This document shows, piece by piece, positions 12,454 to 25,576 of a stretch of DNA of 64,000 bases (position 1 is its first letter; the number at the start of each line of letters is the position of its first letter). The translations under genes were made by a program, and so were the position numbers. The stretch spans positions 13,898,134 to 13,962,133 of the forward strand of contig CM055618.1 in the NCBI GenBank assembly GCA_029379385.1. Reading direction: 5' to 3'. Source of the DNA: Quillaja saponaria. Taxonomy: Eukaryota; Streptophyta; Magnoliopsida; Fabales; Quillajaceae. Under the pieces are notes generated by a model. That model made no database searches, was not told where the DNA came from, and was given only the letters and a program-made list of their open reading frames with translations.

Positions 12454-15305
12454 TCAACCATTTGAGCTTCTACTCGCTTTTCCATAAGGACTGCTCTCGC
12501 TGAATCCATGTTTGCTTCCCTCAATTCTTTGCCTTTTCTTCCTAAACTTTGAAGCACTACTGTTTATGTCTATATTCACCTTTGGTGGTGTCGTAAAGCA
12601 GAATGAAGTTGCAACAGCCTGTCAAGGCACACAAAGTTTATCATTACATTTTGCTATATGGTATAACAGAACTGCTATGTACAAAAACCCTCAATTTCTC
12701 TCAAAAAGATTAACCACTCACTAAGTACTTGATTTAAAACCCATCATAATCAAAATTAGAAAGTGATATTAGTTCATTTAATCAGTAACTAGCAGGTAGT
12801 TCATATCCTTGTTTAGACAGTTACATCAGAAGTTTGTTCCTTTAATTCTTATCTTCAAAAAAACAGATGTCCCAAATTGCTCCAGTTTTAAAATATGCAA
12901 ACTTGGACTGTTGACTTCCACTTCACTTTATATGATTCATTCTTTTATAATTCAGCTCATCAAGAAAATATGGAAACTCACAAGAGTAGAACTAAAAAAG
13001 TAGGAAAATTCAAGATATTCACCCTTTGTCAACAAGAATAAATAATCATGATTATCTTAAAAAAGGTTCTTTACCTGTAAATTAAGGCGGTGAATATTGA
13101 AGATGTCCTTCATAGAGTGGGAAATGTAAGCCAATATGTATGATCTATATGCATCCACAGCTGACCTTTTTAAATGATAATTTCTGGACACCCAACCCTC
13201 CTGCACAAATGTCATAGCCCCATTTAGATTCTGCTACAATTGATTATTATTTGATAGATTTCAAAACAAATGATAACGAGTAAGAATTATACGAAGACAG
13301 ACTGGATTTTTGGCAGATTCTTTTCATTAAACACATACTCCTTAACAGGGACCTTTGCTGCCTGAAGTAAACACAAATAGAACACGCAGGTAATAAGAAC
13401 AGTAATTTGATATATGAAAGTAAAACACAACTAAACTAAATAAATAAAAAATATTGGTCACATTATTTAAACTTAACGGACTTCTTTTCACAAGATAACC
13501 GACTCTTAAGGTATCCGGGGCCTTAAGCAACGTATTATAGTAGCCTACTTCATCAAATATATGTGTCTCCACTCTCCACATTATAAGGCTCTAGTTTTTA
13601 ATTATTATTGAATGTTTCTGTTGGTTACATAAATTGCTTAAGTCATCAATTGAGCAAATCAGACCTTTAGATAGTGAAGAAATTGCAACTCTTCATGGAT
13701 AAGTAAAAGCGGAGCCTTTCCTTTACCACCTTCTCCACGAGCTGTGCGACCAACCCTTTGAATATATTCCTGAAAGCAATAAATCCAAGCAATACTCAAC
13801 ATTAGATGATGATAAAATAAAGATCAAAGAATCTAAACAATTTCTCGAGATAATAGTATGAGGAACACCTTGGGTTGGTCAGGAGCATCATATTGCACGA
13901 TCCAGTCCTACAAATGGGAAAGATAAAAGGATGGTAAAAACTACTACTACAATGGTATTTTTGTTTCAACAAACAAGGTAGCATGGCTGTCATTAGAGCA
14001 TAGTTAAATTCTTAATAGGTCAGCTAATATCTCCATTGCTGTTTCAACTACAAGTATACACCACATATTGAACCAACTCTCTTGAATTTAACTATCTGTG
14101 AAAAGCAGAAAACATGGAAACTTTCAGCAGTGCGAGTTTAGTTAATCCATAATGCCTTTCCTTGGTGATTTAATGACTACAGAAGCACATTGAATCAGCA
14201 GATCCTAATTATAAAGGAGAAAGCAATAAACATAAACAGCTCACTTATTCAGAAGTAACTAAAGATCCTAAATGTTTAAAACATACAAGTCACACATAAA
14301 GAAAATCCCAGGAAACTTTTAGTATGGACAGGAGGATTTACCACATTAGGTATATCAAGTCCACGAGCAGCAACATTGGTACATAGCAAGATTCCCTCCT
14401 CTGCTTTGCAGAAGTCAAAAAAGGTAGATGTCCGTTTCTGCTGCTTTTGCTTCCCGTGAATATCATAGCAGTTCATTTTAGTGTGCCTCAGAAGCTCAGA
14501 ATAGAATTTGACAGAGTTACAGGACGAGAAGTAGACCATAATTTTCTTTGAGAGATTCCTCTTCAAGAAGCCATATAGAAGGATAAATCGCTTTTCAGAG
14601 GGAACAAGACAGTAGCCTTGTTCCAGTCCTTCACTAGTGACCTACAGTGACCAAGATAGGAAGGTAAGGAACAAGCTTCCTAATGATAGATGTTAAAAGA
14701 AAGCAATAAATAAATTAGAAACATATGATATCACCTTAGTTCTTCCATCATCCACATCAATATACTTAGGAGTTTTTTGGAATGACAACCGTGCAAGATT
14801 CTCAACCTGCAGTTTGCAGGACCAAAAAAAAAAAATATTTAGGAGTCTAATTTTATGCTGAAAAGAACCAGAAAGCAGACAAACAAGACCGAGGTTACTT
14901 AATTTCGTTCATTACTTAGAATTTGAAAAAAATTCTAAGTACTATAGAACTCATCAATAAAATCTTTCAATAAAAAGTGTCTAAAAATTGAACCCTGAAA
15001 AACTACAACAAAAGTAGGTCTCATTCTGATATTTATTTTTTCTTTTCTTTTCTTTTTATATAAGTAAGATGATGATTGAAACCAGAACTTACCTCCTTCG
15101 TTTGGGTAGCTGAAAACAAAACTGTTTGCCTGTTCTGTAGGATGACACAAACTAATCAGTCATGGTATTACCAGTATACCTCACACCATATAACAAAATA
15201 TATTACCAATGCACAATTTACCTTCGGTAGGATCCTAATAATTTGATTCATATCTTCTTCAAAGTTTTCTTCCAAAATCCTGTCGGCTTCATCAATCACA
15301 AGACA
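12454..15305 (-). CDS. DEAD-box RNA helicase, DDX18/Has1 (RH51/RH27) type, C-terminal half only
   Basis: Nine in-phase exons: 15222-15305, 15093-15134, 14735-14806, 14342-14641, 13869-13907, 13665-13769, 13293-13361, 13075-13200 and 12454-12618 (TGA at 12454-12456); about 333 residues. They encode motif II ([10 protein letters not shown]), motif III (LFSAT), motif V ([11 protein letters not shown]), motif VI (QRVGRTARG) and the Has1-type tail ([20 protein letters not shown], then [11 protein letters not shown]). Family members are nucleolar helicases for ribosome biogenesis, usually about 550-600 aa. The Q motif, the GxGKT motif and the first ~230 residues should lie at higher coordinates, but I find none in 15306-18929, and the next complete gene starts there. 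The usual HRxGRxxR of motif VI reads QR here. Splice sites and frame are intact, so this is a 5'-truncated copy of recent origin, or a gene whose front exons I missed. Confidence 0.8.
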
Positions 15306-17167
15306 CTGAAAAATGAAGAGTCAAAAACAAAAATTAGAATCTCTAGCCATATACCAATTGTCCACTTGCTTTTTCTTTCAGGAAAGGTGATATCCTTTCT
15401 TGCTACAACATAGCTTTGGATTTGTTTATCTAAGACGTAAAACAGCTTTGAACTAACGGGGTCTTCTCTGAAACATCTATAAATAAATAAGAAAACTAAA
15501 CCAAAAATGATGGAACACAATAATTATGCATGTCGCAGAGACCAGCATTTCCTTCTACTGTTTTTCTCAACTAAAGTAGAAATAAGATAACAAGGGGTAT
15601 GTGCATAGATCAAGCTATGCAGACACATCAGCCATCCTTAATATGTCATGAATAATCCTTCAGATGTTGTCGTGTTGAAACTTTAAATAGCAAAACACAG
15701 ATAACACAATTGAAATGTAAGTATACACTACCAAATACTATAATTAGCATCCAGAAGGCAGCAATATAAACAGACTACAGTACAGAAAGTAAATTTCAAA
15801 TACTCCAAGCACATGCCAACGCAGAAAACATGGGCATTAGAGTCTGAATTTTGAATATTATCAACCTTTTCTTTTTCTTTTTTTTAGTTTATCAAAGACA
15901 CACAGTGTCTTATGCTACACAACAGTGTGACCCACCCCATCCCCATCCCATAACCAAAACTCCCATAAGATAAACATATTGCATAAGGAAAGAGTCAAAT
16001 CTAGGACTCACTCTATAAAGGAATGGATGTCTCACCAACCTAGGTTGAAACTCTATGAGAGGACAAATAACCTTGTGAGTCCTCCAAGGCAGAAAAATTA
16101 TTATTCATTAGTATTAAGTATTAAACTGAAGTCAAAAAATGGATTTTTTTTTTTTTTCTTTTCAATGGTTCTGATCTGTTAGGTTCATGGATTCTTCTCG
16201 TATTCACTCTGTACCTAATCATTATGTCTCCCCTGTTTTATCCCCTCCATCAGTTCCCCTGATCAATTTTCCAATTTCCACCTATCATCCTTCTTTTTAC
16301 AACACACTCAGCAGTTGGATGGGGTAGTTCAATTCAAACATTGTTCAAATCTCAGAAAAATTGAGTTTATGTGTTCATTTCTCAAGAAAGACGAAGTAAG
16401 AGAGAGAAACTTAAAGTGAAGATGAGAGAGAAAGGGCAAAATTGTGAAAGAAAATTAAAAGTAAAAAGAATGAATTGTTTTTATGTTTTTTTGGCAGGTA
16501 GTGGGCCATTTTCATTCACTAAGTTTTTTTTTTTTTTTGAAAAATAATTAATGTGTAAATTATAACAAATAATATTCATTTTTAGTGTATTTTGGTTGTC
16601 CAAAAGCTTGACTGGTAGAGGAGTAAAAAAAAAAAAAAGTAAGATAAAAGATGAAATACAAAAAGAAAAAAAAGAGATGGATTTGCAGACGCGCAGCCCA
16701 GAAGCGTATTGAATCGCTTCTTGGACGCACACTTGAGACGCGGGCCGCTACAACCCAAACAGGCCTTGATGCGACCCAAGCGTCTATGTCCTAGGACACA
16801 GCCCTAAAAGAGGACAAAGACTTCCCTACACTTCACCAAATTGGTTTCTTTTTTTCTTTTCCAATAATTGCATTTTGTTTTCAATGAGTCTTCTTGTGTG
16901 TCTATACTAATATTTAAAAACCGAACCAATCGAGTCTTGAGTCCATGATTCAAGCGAGACTAGATTGATGATCGAACCTAGTATAACGTTATAAATATAT
17001 TGATTAATATTTTAAATATTTATACATAATATATTTTTATTTTAAATACAAAAAAATAAAATAAAAATAATAATTCAATATTCATTAAATAATAAAAAAT
17101 TATGATTTCTTAATAGTTAATAAGACAAACAATAAATTTGTTGTGCTTGAGAAGGTATACTCATTAG
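15306..17167. other. Region upstream of helicase fragment, no N-terminal exons seen
   Basis: The region begins with a normal acceptor (TTTTTCAG before 15305), so at least one more exon would be expected, yet no Q motif or Walker A coding is found. It holds poly-T and poly-A tracts (about 16146, 16522 and 16626) and a GC-richer patch at 16680-16800 with ACGC-rich imperfect repeats. Reading frames there are short and unsupported. It probably contains the truncation breakpoint. Confidence 0.5.
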
Positions 17168-17551
17168 TAGGGGTGTACAACCGGGTGGGTGGGTTAGGCT
17201 AAAGGTAAAATGTCGCCGAACCCAACTAATTCGGGTGACTACAAATTTCACCCAACTTTGAAAGTCGGGTGGTTTGGGTGATAAAAATGTTCACCCGTAG
17301 GTTGGGTGGGTTAAAAATTAAAATTCAAAGTAATAAAAACAATATTAAGTTATAGTTTTTTTAAACTAAATTAACATAAATTAAAAATGTTTAACATTAC
17401 AAAATAAAATTAAGAGATGAAGCAATGATATATATTTAAGAATAATATAAAATCTAATATTTACATAGTAATATTTTATGGTTAAAAAAATATCAACCAA
17501 ATATTTTATGGGTCTAATTCTGCGGGTTGGTAGTTTTTTAGCACACCACTA
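17168..17551. mobile_element. hAT-like MITE
   Basis: This 384-bp element starts TAGGGGTGTAC and ends with the complement-like GCACACCACTA. It is flanked by an 8-bp near-perfect duplication, CTCATTAG (17160-17167) and CTCTTTAG (17552-17559). The interior has GGGTGGGTTGGG-type strings followed by AT-rich DNA. The TAGGGGTGT end and 8-bp duplication fit non-autonomous hAT elements. It has no coding capacity. Confidence 0.7.
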
Positions 17552-18929
17552 CTCTTTAGCGTTGGTTTAGAAGTAAAACTCTTGCGTTTTTGTTTTTTAA
17601 CTTTTTGGGTTGAGTTTTGAGTTAGGCTTGAAAAATAACCAATTCATTAGAACTCAAATATAAAACAGTTCAGTTATATAAAACCGCTATGAATTTTTTC
17701 AAGTTTCATGATTTTTACCCGTTCAATCACCAAAACTGTTTTTAAGTTTAACTCAGATTAATTTAAGTTTGGAGTAATGGTCCGTTTGGCCGATTAGGTT
17801 TGATTTTTAAAATATTGGTCTGGAATAACTTATAGTCTCTTAGAGAGATTCAAACCCAATAAATTAATAAAAATGTATAATTTATTAATCACTAAGTCAA
17901 TCGTTTGAGGAACTAATATATTTAAGTAATCAATTAATTGTTAAAGTTTTTAAAAAAATTTATTCAACTTTCACGGATCTTCTTGGTATTTTTAAAACTT
18001 ACACATTTTTAAAAAAAAATTTAGAACAAGTTTTGCCAAAAAAATAATATATTAAACATGTTACAATTTAATTTGAAAATTTAAAATAACTAAAAATGAA
18101 TTCTGAAAAACAATGTTTGCAATGCTCTTGCCAAAAGAAAGCATTATTTTATTCTTTAAACTTTTTAATTTTATCATTATTTTAAAAATAATTACTAGTT
18201 TAATTTCTATATCTCAAAGTTGATGGTATCATGTTATCGTTGATTTAATTGTATAATGCTAATAATACTTGTCTCTAAACAAGAGGTAAACTTTGTAGAA
18301 TGTAAGGGACGTACATGTCAGATTTTCACATTGAATAAACAAAAATTTGTATAATATGAAGGTAAAATTTAAGTGAGATTGAAGTTTTCTCACAAAAAAG
18401 AAGAAAGTAATTTAAACTTGCGTTGTCAATTTGTCACCAATACTGTTTGTTTAAATAAAACAGAATTAAAAGTAAAGGAGAGGCAAAAGTGGATGGTATT
18501 GGTGTGCTATAATGGTGTTGAAAAGTGCAATTTTAAAATACTAACATCCTTGCATATGAAAAGTGCAATTTTCATATAAATATTAAAAAAAATAATCATA
18601 AAACGAGAACTTAAATCATTAAAAAAAAAAAAAAACTGACAAGAAAATCTCACACATAACTACTTAGATTATTTAAAAAAATGGCATTAAACTGAAATAA
18701 TTAAAAGTGATTTTTCATCTCTCGCAAGAGCGTGTATTTTATTTCCCTGAATTTGGAGAAGATGACATGGATGGAAAACTGAATTGCACTAATATTGATA
18801 TAATACACAACACACAAAAGCAAATGTTGTTTCCAGCTTCCCCTTACCTTTATATATTAGGTTGGAGACTGCTCAAAATCCAATACTGTTACATGCACTA
18901 TACTTCTATAATATGACTGCCCCCACCCG
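17552..18929. other. AT-rich spacer, 3' flank of the DUF936 gene
   Basis: Very AT-rich sequence with homopolymer runs. Short frames at 18373-18579 and 18707-18916 show no domain. The last ~150 bp probably hold the 3' UTR of the DUF936 gene. Confidence 0.35.
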
Positions 18930-21041
<2,112 letters not shown>

Positions 21042-22208
21042 AGCCTTTTAAGGGTCCAAAAATTTCCAAATAACAATGATTAAGCCTAAAGATTGAATCC
21101 CCAAGAACTAGAAGATAATGATTACAGCGTAGAGAAAATTAAAAAATCATTGAGTTAAGAAAGGCATAAAATGTTAACCAAGGAAGGAATCAAAGAAGCT
21201 AAGAAAGTTAAGGAAGAGCGACCCAATATTCTGATTTTTGGTCTTGCAGGTAAATCTAAGGGAAGCTAACAGTGAAAGAGATTTTCTTCCATGGCCGCGA
21301 AATAACTGGCCGTTGGCAACGGTAAAGAAGCGGAACTTTTTCAAAATTCAACTCTTAGAACGTTGCGACAACGGTCATATTTTTGGTTGGTGCGTCACAT
21401 ACAAAACCAGCCGGTTGGCCCACTTTGCTTGTGATTAAAATAAGGTGGCGCGGCCTTTTTGCCAAACGGCAGATTGGTGTAAAAAGTATACGACAAACAC
21501 AGTCATAGTAGAAACCATGTCGTTTTATGAGACTTCGATGAAATAGGTGTGCCATACATGCATGATTTGGGAGTAGTAATTATCAAAGGAATGATAGTTT
21601 TTGAAAGTTTCCCTATGAATAATGAGTTTCATACAACTTGTTCTTGAAACAAGGAATTTGACAGACAAATTATTGAAGTTCGATTCATTTAGTTTAAGGA
21701 CAAGAAAGGAATTATAGTATTTGGCTACTGACTCCTGAATGGTGAAATGGGGAGGGAGCCTTTGTTAGGAATAAGAGATTGGGGCCAGGACCATACTTCT
21801 GTGACTTCACTATTGATGATACAAAAGCACCACATCAAAGCTAACATCTACATGAACTTGCGGCTCATCAGGAGAAAATATGGTATCTTATGATATTAAA
21901 CATCATATCATATTTCTAATTCAAGGGGAAAGTTTAAAAAAAGAACATAATAGATTATACAACATAAATCTCGAGAAAATAAGAAATACCAAATGGATTA
22001 ACCCTTTTCTTTCCCTGAACTGTCAAAATAGTGAAGAAATGTGGTAAATGTTGCCGCTATCACACTTTAAACTCTCCGTAAACAAAGAAATCATCCATTT
22101 CTGAAGTTAAAATTATTGAAGTTCAGCTGCAACTAGAAACACGCATTGAAACAAGACCTGCACCTACTGATATATGGCTGGACTAAGAGCAAGGAATCAT
22201 TGGCTGTC
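21042..22208. other. Spacer between DUF936 gene and NFD6-like gene
   Basis: Contains the promoter side of the DUF936 gene (21042 to about 21450, moderately GC-rich) and the probable 3' UTR of the NFD6-like gene. No additional gene is recognised. Confidence 0.35.
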
Positions 22209-25200
22209 TTACAGCGTTGTTGCAAATCCTGTCATTACAAAAACAAGAATGTCAGAGTTCGTAAAATATCAAGGGAAAACCATGTCCTTATTAGCAGATA
22301 TGACAAGTCAGGTTCTGTACTGATGAAAACAAGAGTATTCAAGAAGATGTTTTGACAGATTCCCACCACTGACTTTAAATGGAAACTTCCTATCAAAATC
22401 TATGATGATGATCTGATGCCATGAAACTAATGTGATGATATGGCAGATGTTTCTAACATTCCAGGTACAGTCACAAAGCCCCTATTCTTGATATTATATT
22501 TACTAGTTATCCATACCATACTACAACGATTTGATTTTTGCTTATTGATTCTCATTAGATTTAGTGAATAAGTAGAAGGTCGGCAGGATAGCAAAGAGAA
22601 AGAATAAACCATATGAAATTCCCTGCAGCGAAGAGAAAACAAGTCAACTATAATTATGTGGTTATTCAATTTCCTTTCATACGGACTGCAACTACTTGCC
22701 TACATATCTTCCTTATATTGTTATTTCTTATCAACTCCTTCAAACATTTATTGAGAAAGATAACTGATGATTGTCCACTGATTCAGAAAAATAATCATTA
22801 TGAGTGAGATACTTTGTGTCAAGACATTAAATTATCTACACATAATAACTCTGCATATCTGCTTACTAATTCTGCAGCAAAGCCATTAAATTTCCCTCTC
22901 ATGTTAACTAGTAAATATGCAATTTCCAACACCCACCAGTTATTTATTTGAAGTGCCAGAAATATTTTAAGATGCATTCAAGCCAAACAAGAAAGAAAAA
23001 AGATTAAAAACGATTCTCATGATAAGATTTACAGCAATGGCACCATTTGTGCAAAGAAATGTTGCCAATTAACTTTCCGCTCGTGTTTTTAACTGAAAAA
23101 TCTTTAAACACTATTGTTCATCATATTACCATGCTGGTAGAAATTCTCAATTTTAAAGTATAAATGCATAAACTTCTATCGTAAGAATGAAGTTACTATG
23201 ATTAGAAATTTAGAATGTTAGTAGATCTACACCAACAATGGGGCATTCCCTAATATGAATATCCTGGAAATTCTTTTTCTTTTCCTTATTTTTTTGGTCC
23301 TTTTCTTTTCTAAGTACACACTTTAATACCTGGTCGTTTGGATCCAAGTTCTCATCCTAACTCTTTTTATTAAAGTGAGAGGAAATGCACTAGATCCATG
23401 GGTGGCATAAAAACTCCAGACATCGTAATCTATAGAAACATTACTGTTCCTTTGCATTTGAAACCAGTATATCATATTCACATCAAGGTAAACTAAAAAA
23501 ATTTAAATAAAAGAGAATAGACAGTAATGCTGAGTTGTCAATGAGCAGTTATACTGCCAATTTCAATATATCCTAAGAGAAAGTATGGAGGATACCTTCT
23601 GATAGACATCCCCAATTGTTATTGTGCAAAGACAGCAAAGAAGTGAACAATGAAGCAGCAGTAACACTGTGCAATGGCATCAAAGAGATCTGTGCCCCGG
23701 CCAACTCCACAGGAAGCCTAGGAGAGAGAAAAAAAAATCTAGTTCACGTTATAAAACCTATTATATACTCCAGAACTTTTAATATGAGTGAAGACTGAAA
23801 GTGAATATTCTTTTTTGTTATTAGAAAAAATTATATACTTGTAAACAGAGAAAAGGTGCCACAATATAGAAAACAATGCAATTGAGTATTTCCTAATTCC
23901 CCTAGCTTAGATATTTAGCATGATCAGATAAACCCTTCCTGTTAATAAATACGTAAAACATCAGCATTATTATACAATGTCTAATTCAACAGGATTTTAT
24001 TAATAATAGTCATAATCTGAATTTGCTATGAAAAAATACTGAATTACTGGAACCTTAAAACAGTGGGATGGCTCATCTTAATTAATCTAACCTGTTTGGG
24101 TTTTTGGTCAACGACTCCTTAATAAATTCTGCTTAGGTCACCCTCCAATCTCCATTCACAGCACACCAATGAATACCTAGAAAAATTTGCAGCAAAACAA
24201 TACCTTAAAAATAACATAAATCGTGACACTTGCAATGAATGGAATTTATGATACCCAGGACTTAGCTTAGGGCATTCACTATTCTGGCTTATGGTACACA
24301 ATGATTTAAGATACTAAATCTTGATTTATGGAACACGCATTATGGTTTACGGTACCTAAATCTTGATTTATGGTACCCACATCTTGGTTTACAATACCTA
24401 AATCTTGGATTACGGTATCTCGAACTTGGCTTACGGTACACATATCTTGGCTTATGGTACCAAAAATTCTAACTTACAGTACCCATACCTTGATTATGGT
24501 AACCAAACTCCAAACTTTGTCTTACGGCACCCAAACTCTGGCTTATGGTACCCATACCCTGGTTTATGATACCCATACCCTGACTTATGGTATTCATACT
24601 CCGGCTTACATACTTAAATTTTGGCTTCGATACCTAGGCCCTGGCTCACGATACCCACATCGTGATTTATGATACCTAAATCTCAGCATACGGTACCTAG
24701 AACTTGACTTATGGTTTGTCTTACGGTGTCCAGATCATGGCCTACGGTACCTATACCTTGATTTCTGGTACCTAAATCATGGCTTACGATACCCATACCT
24801 TCACTTACGATATCTAAATTCTAACTTATGGTACTCATTTCTTGACTTAAAATATCTAAATCTTGGCTTATGGTACCCCTTACCGTTACGTTACCTAGAC
24901 CTTGACTTACACTACCAAACACCTAACTTACGGTAACAATATAATATGGTACCAATACCTTGACTTATGGTACCGATACCTTGTCTTGCTGTTAATAAAA
25001 TACGTAAAATTTTTCTTTGTTGTTCTGCTTTTCCCAAAACTAGATATTGACTACTTTGTTGGAGTAAACAACACTACAAGGTAGTAACCTTGAACATGCA
25101 GAACAAGAATGCCGGTGCCCAGCCTTTCTTGTTTGATTAATTACAAAATGATCATATTAAACTCGTCCCTTCCACTTGTCATACTTGAGAGAATGCAGAA

Positions 25201-25576
25201 CAAATTAAAGTCTTAACACGTGAAAAAACAAATTATAGGAATTTGAAGTATGAGTTGGAGTAGTTTGAGCAAGGAAAATGGAACACAAAATCCATAATTC
25301 TGTAATAATCCACAATTTTCTCAACAACTAAACGGAGATTTGGTGTTCTTAAACACTGAAATAATCAAATTAGCAACTAAGCAATATAATTTACCTGGAA
25401 AAAGGGAACGAGCGCTTCTGACTTGAAAACCGAGATACAGAGGTGGGTTTGACTGAAGGAAATTCACCCAATTTAGTAGCTTTGGAAACAAAACCACATG
25501 AAGAACTACAGCTTAGTTGGGTTCTTGTAGAAGCCGAAGCAAACTGTAGAGTTCGTCTTGCACAATTCGCCGCCAT
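22209..25576 (-). CDS. NFD6-like small mitochondrial protein (NUCLEAR FUSION DEFECTIVE 6 family)
   Basis: Three coding exons: 25395-25576, 23596-23717 and 22209-22228; 107 aa. The protein starts MAANCARRTLQFASASTRTQ, an Arg/Ser/Ala-rich, acid-free mitochondrial presequence. Exon 2 continues LPVELAGAQISLMPLHSVTA and SLLSLHNNNWGCLSE, the conserved core of the NFD6 family. The last exon is only 20 nt and adds GFATTL then stop, matching the usual GFATPL ending. It was found by searching for an acceptor with the right phase and sits about 1.37 kb from exon 2. NFD6 in Arabidopsis is needed for karyogamy in the female gametophyte and localises to mitochondria; the molecular activity is unknown. This family often uses alternative 3' exons, so other endings may exist. 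Intron 1 (1.68 kb) contains a minisatellite. Confidence 0.85.
24243..24990. repeat. 21-bp minisatellite within NFD6-like intron 1
   Basis: About 33 degenerate tandem units of 21 bp (range roughly 15-26), consensus on the plus strand CTTGGCTTAYGGTACCYAWAY. Many units keep the palindrome GGTACC. Because 21 is a multiple of 3, one frame stays open at 24370-24672 and reads as a degenerate 7-residue repeat. That is a by-product of the period and not evidence for a gene. Confidence 0.9.

Noticed and set aside
24370..24672. 100-codon plus-strand frame with a 7-residue repeat
   Set aside because: It is the direct result of the 21-bp minisatellite staying in frame. It lies antisense in an intron, and other units break the frame.
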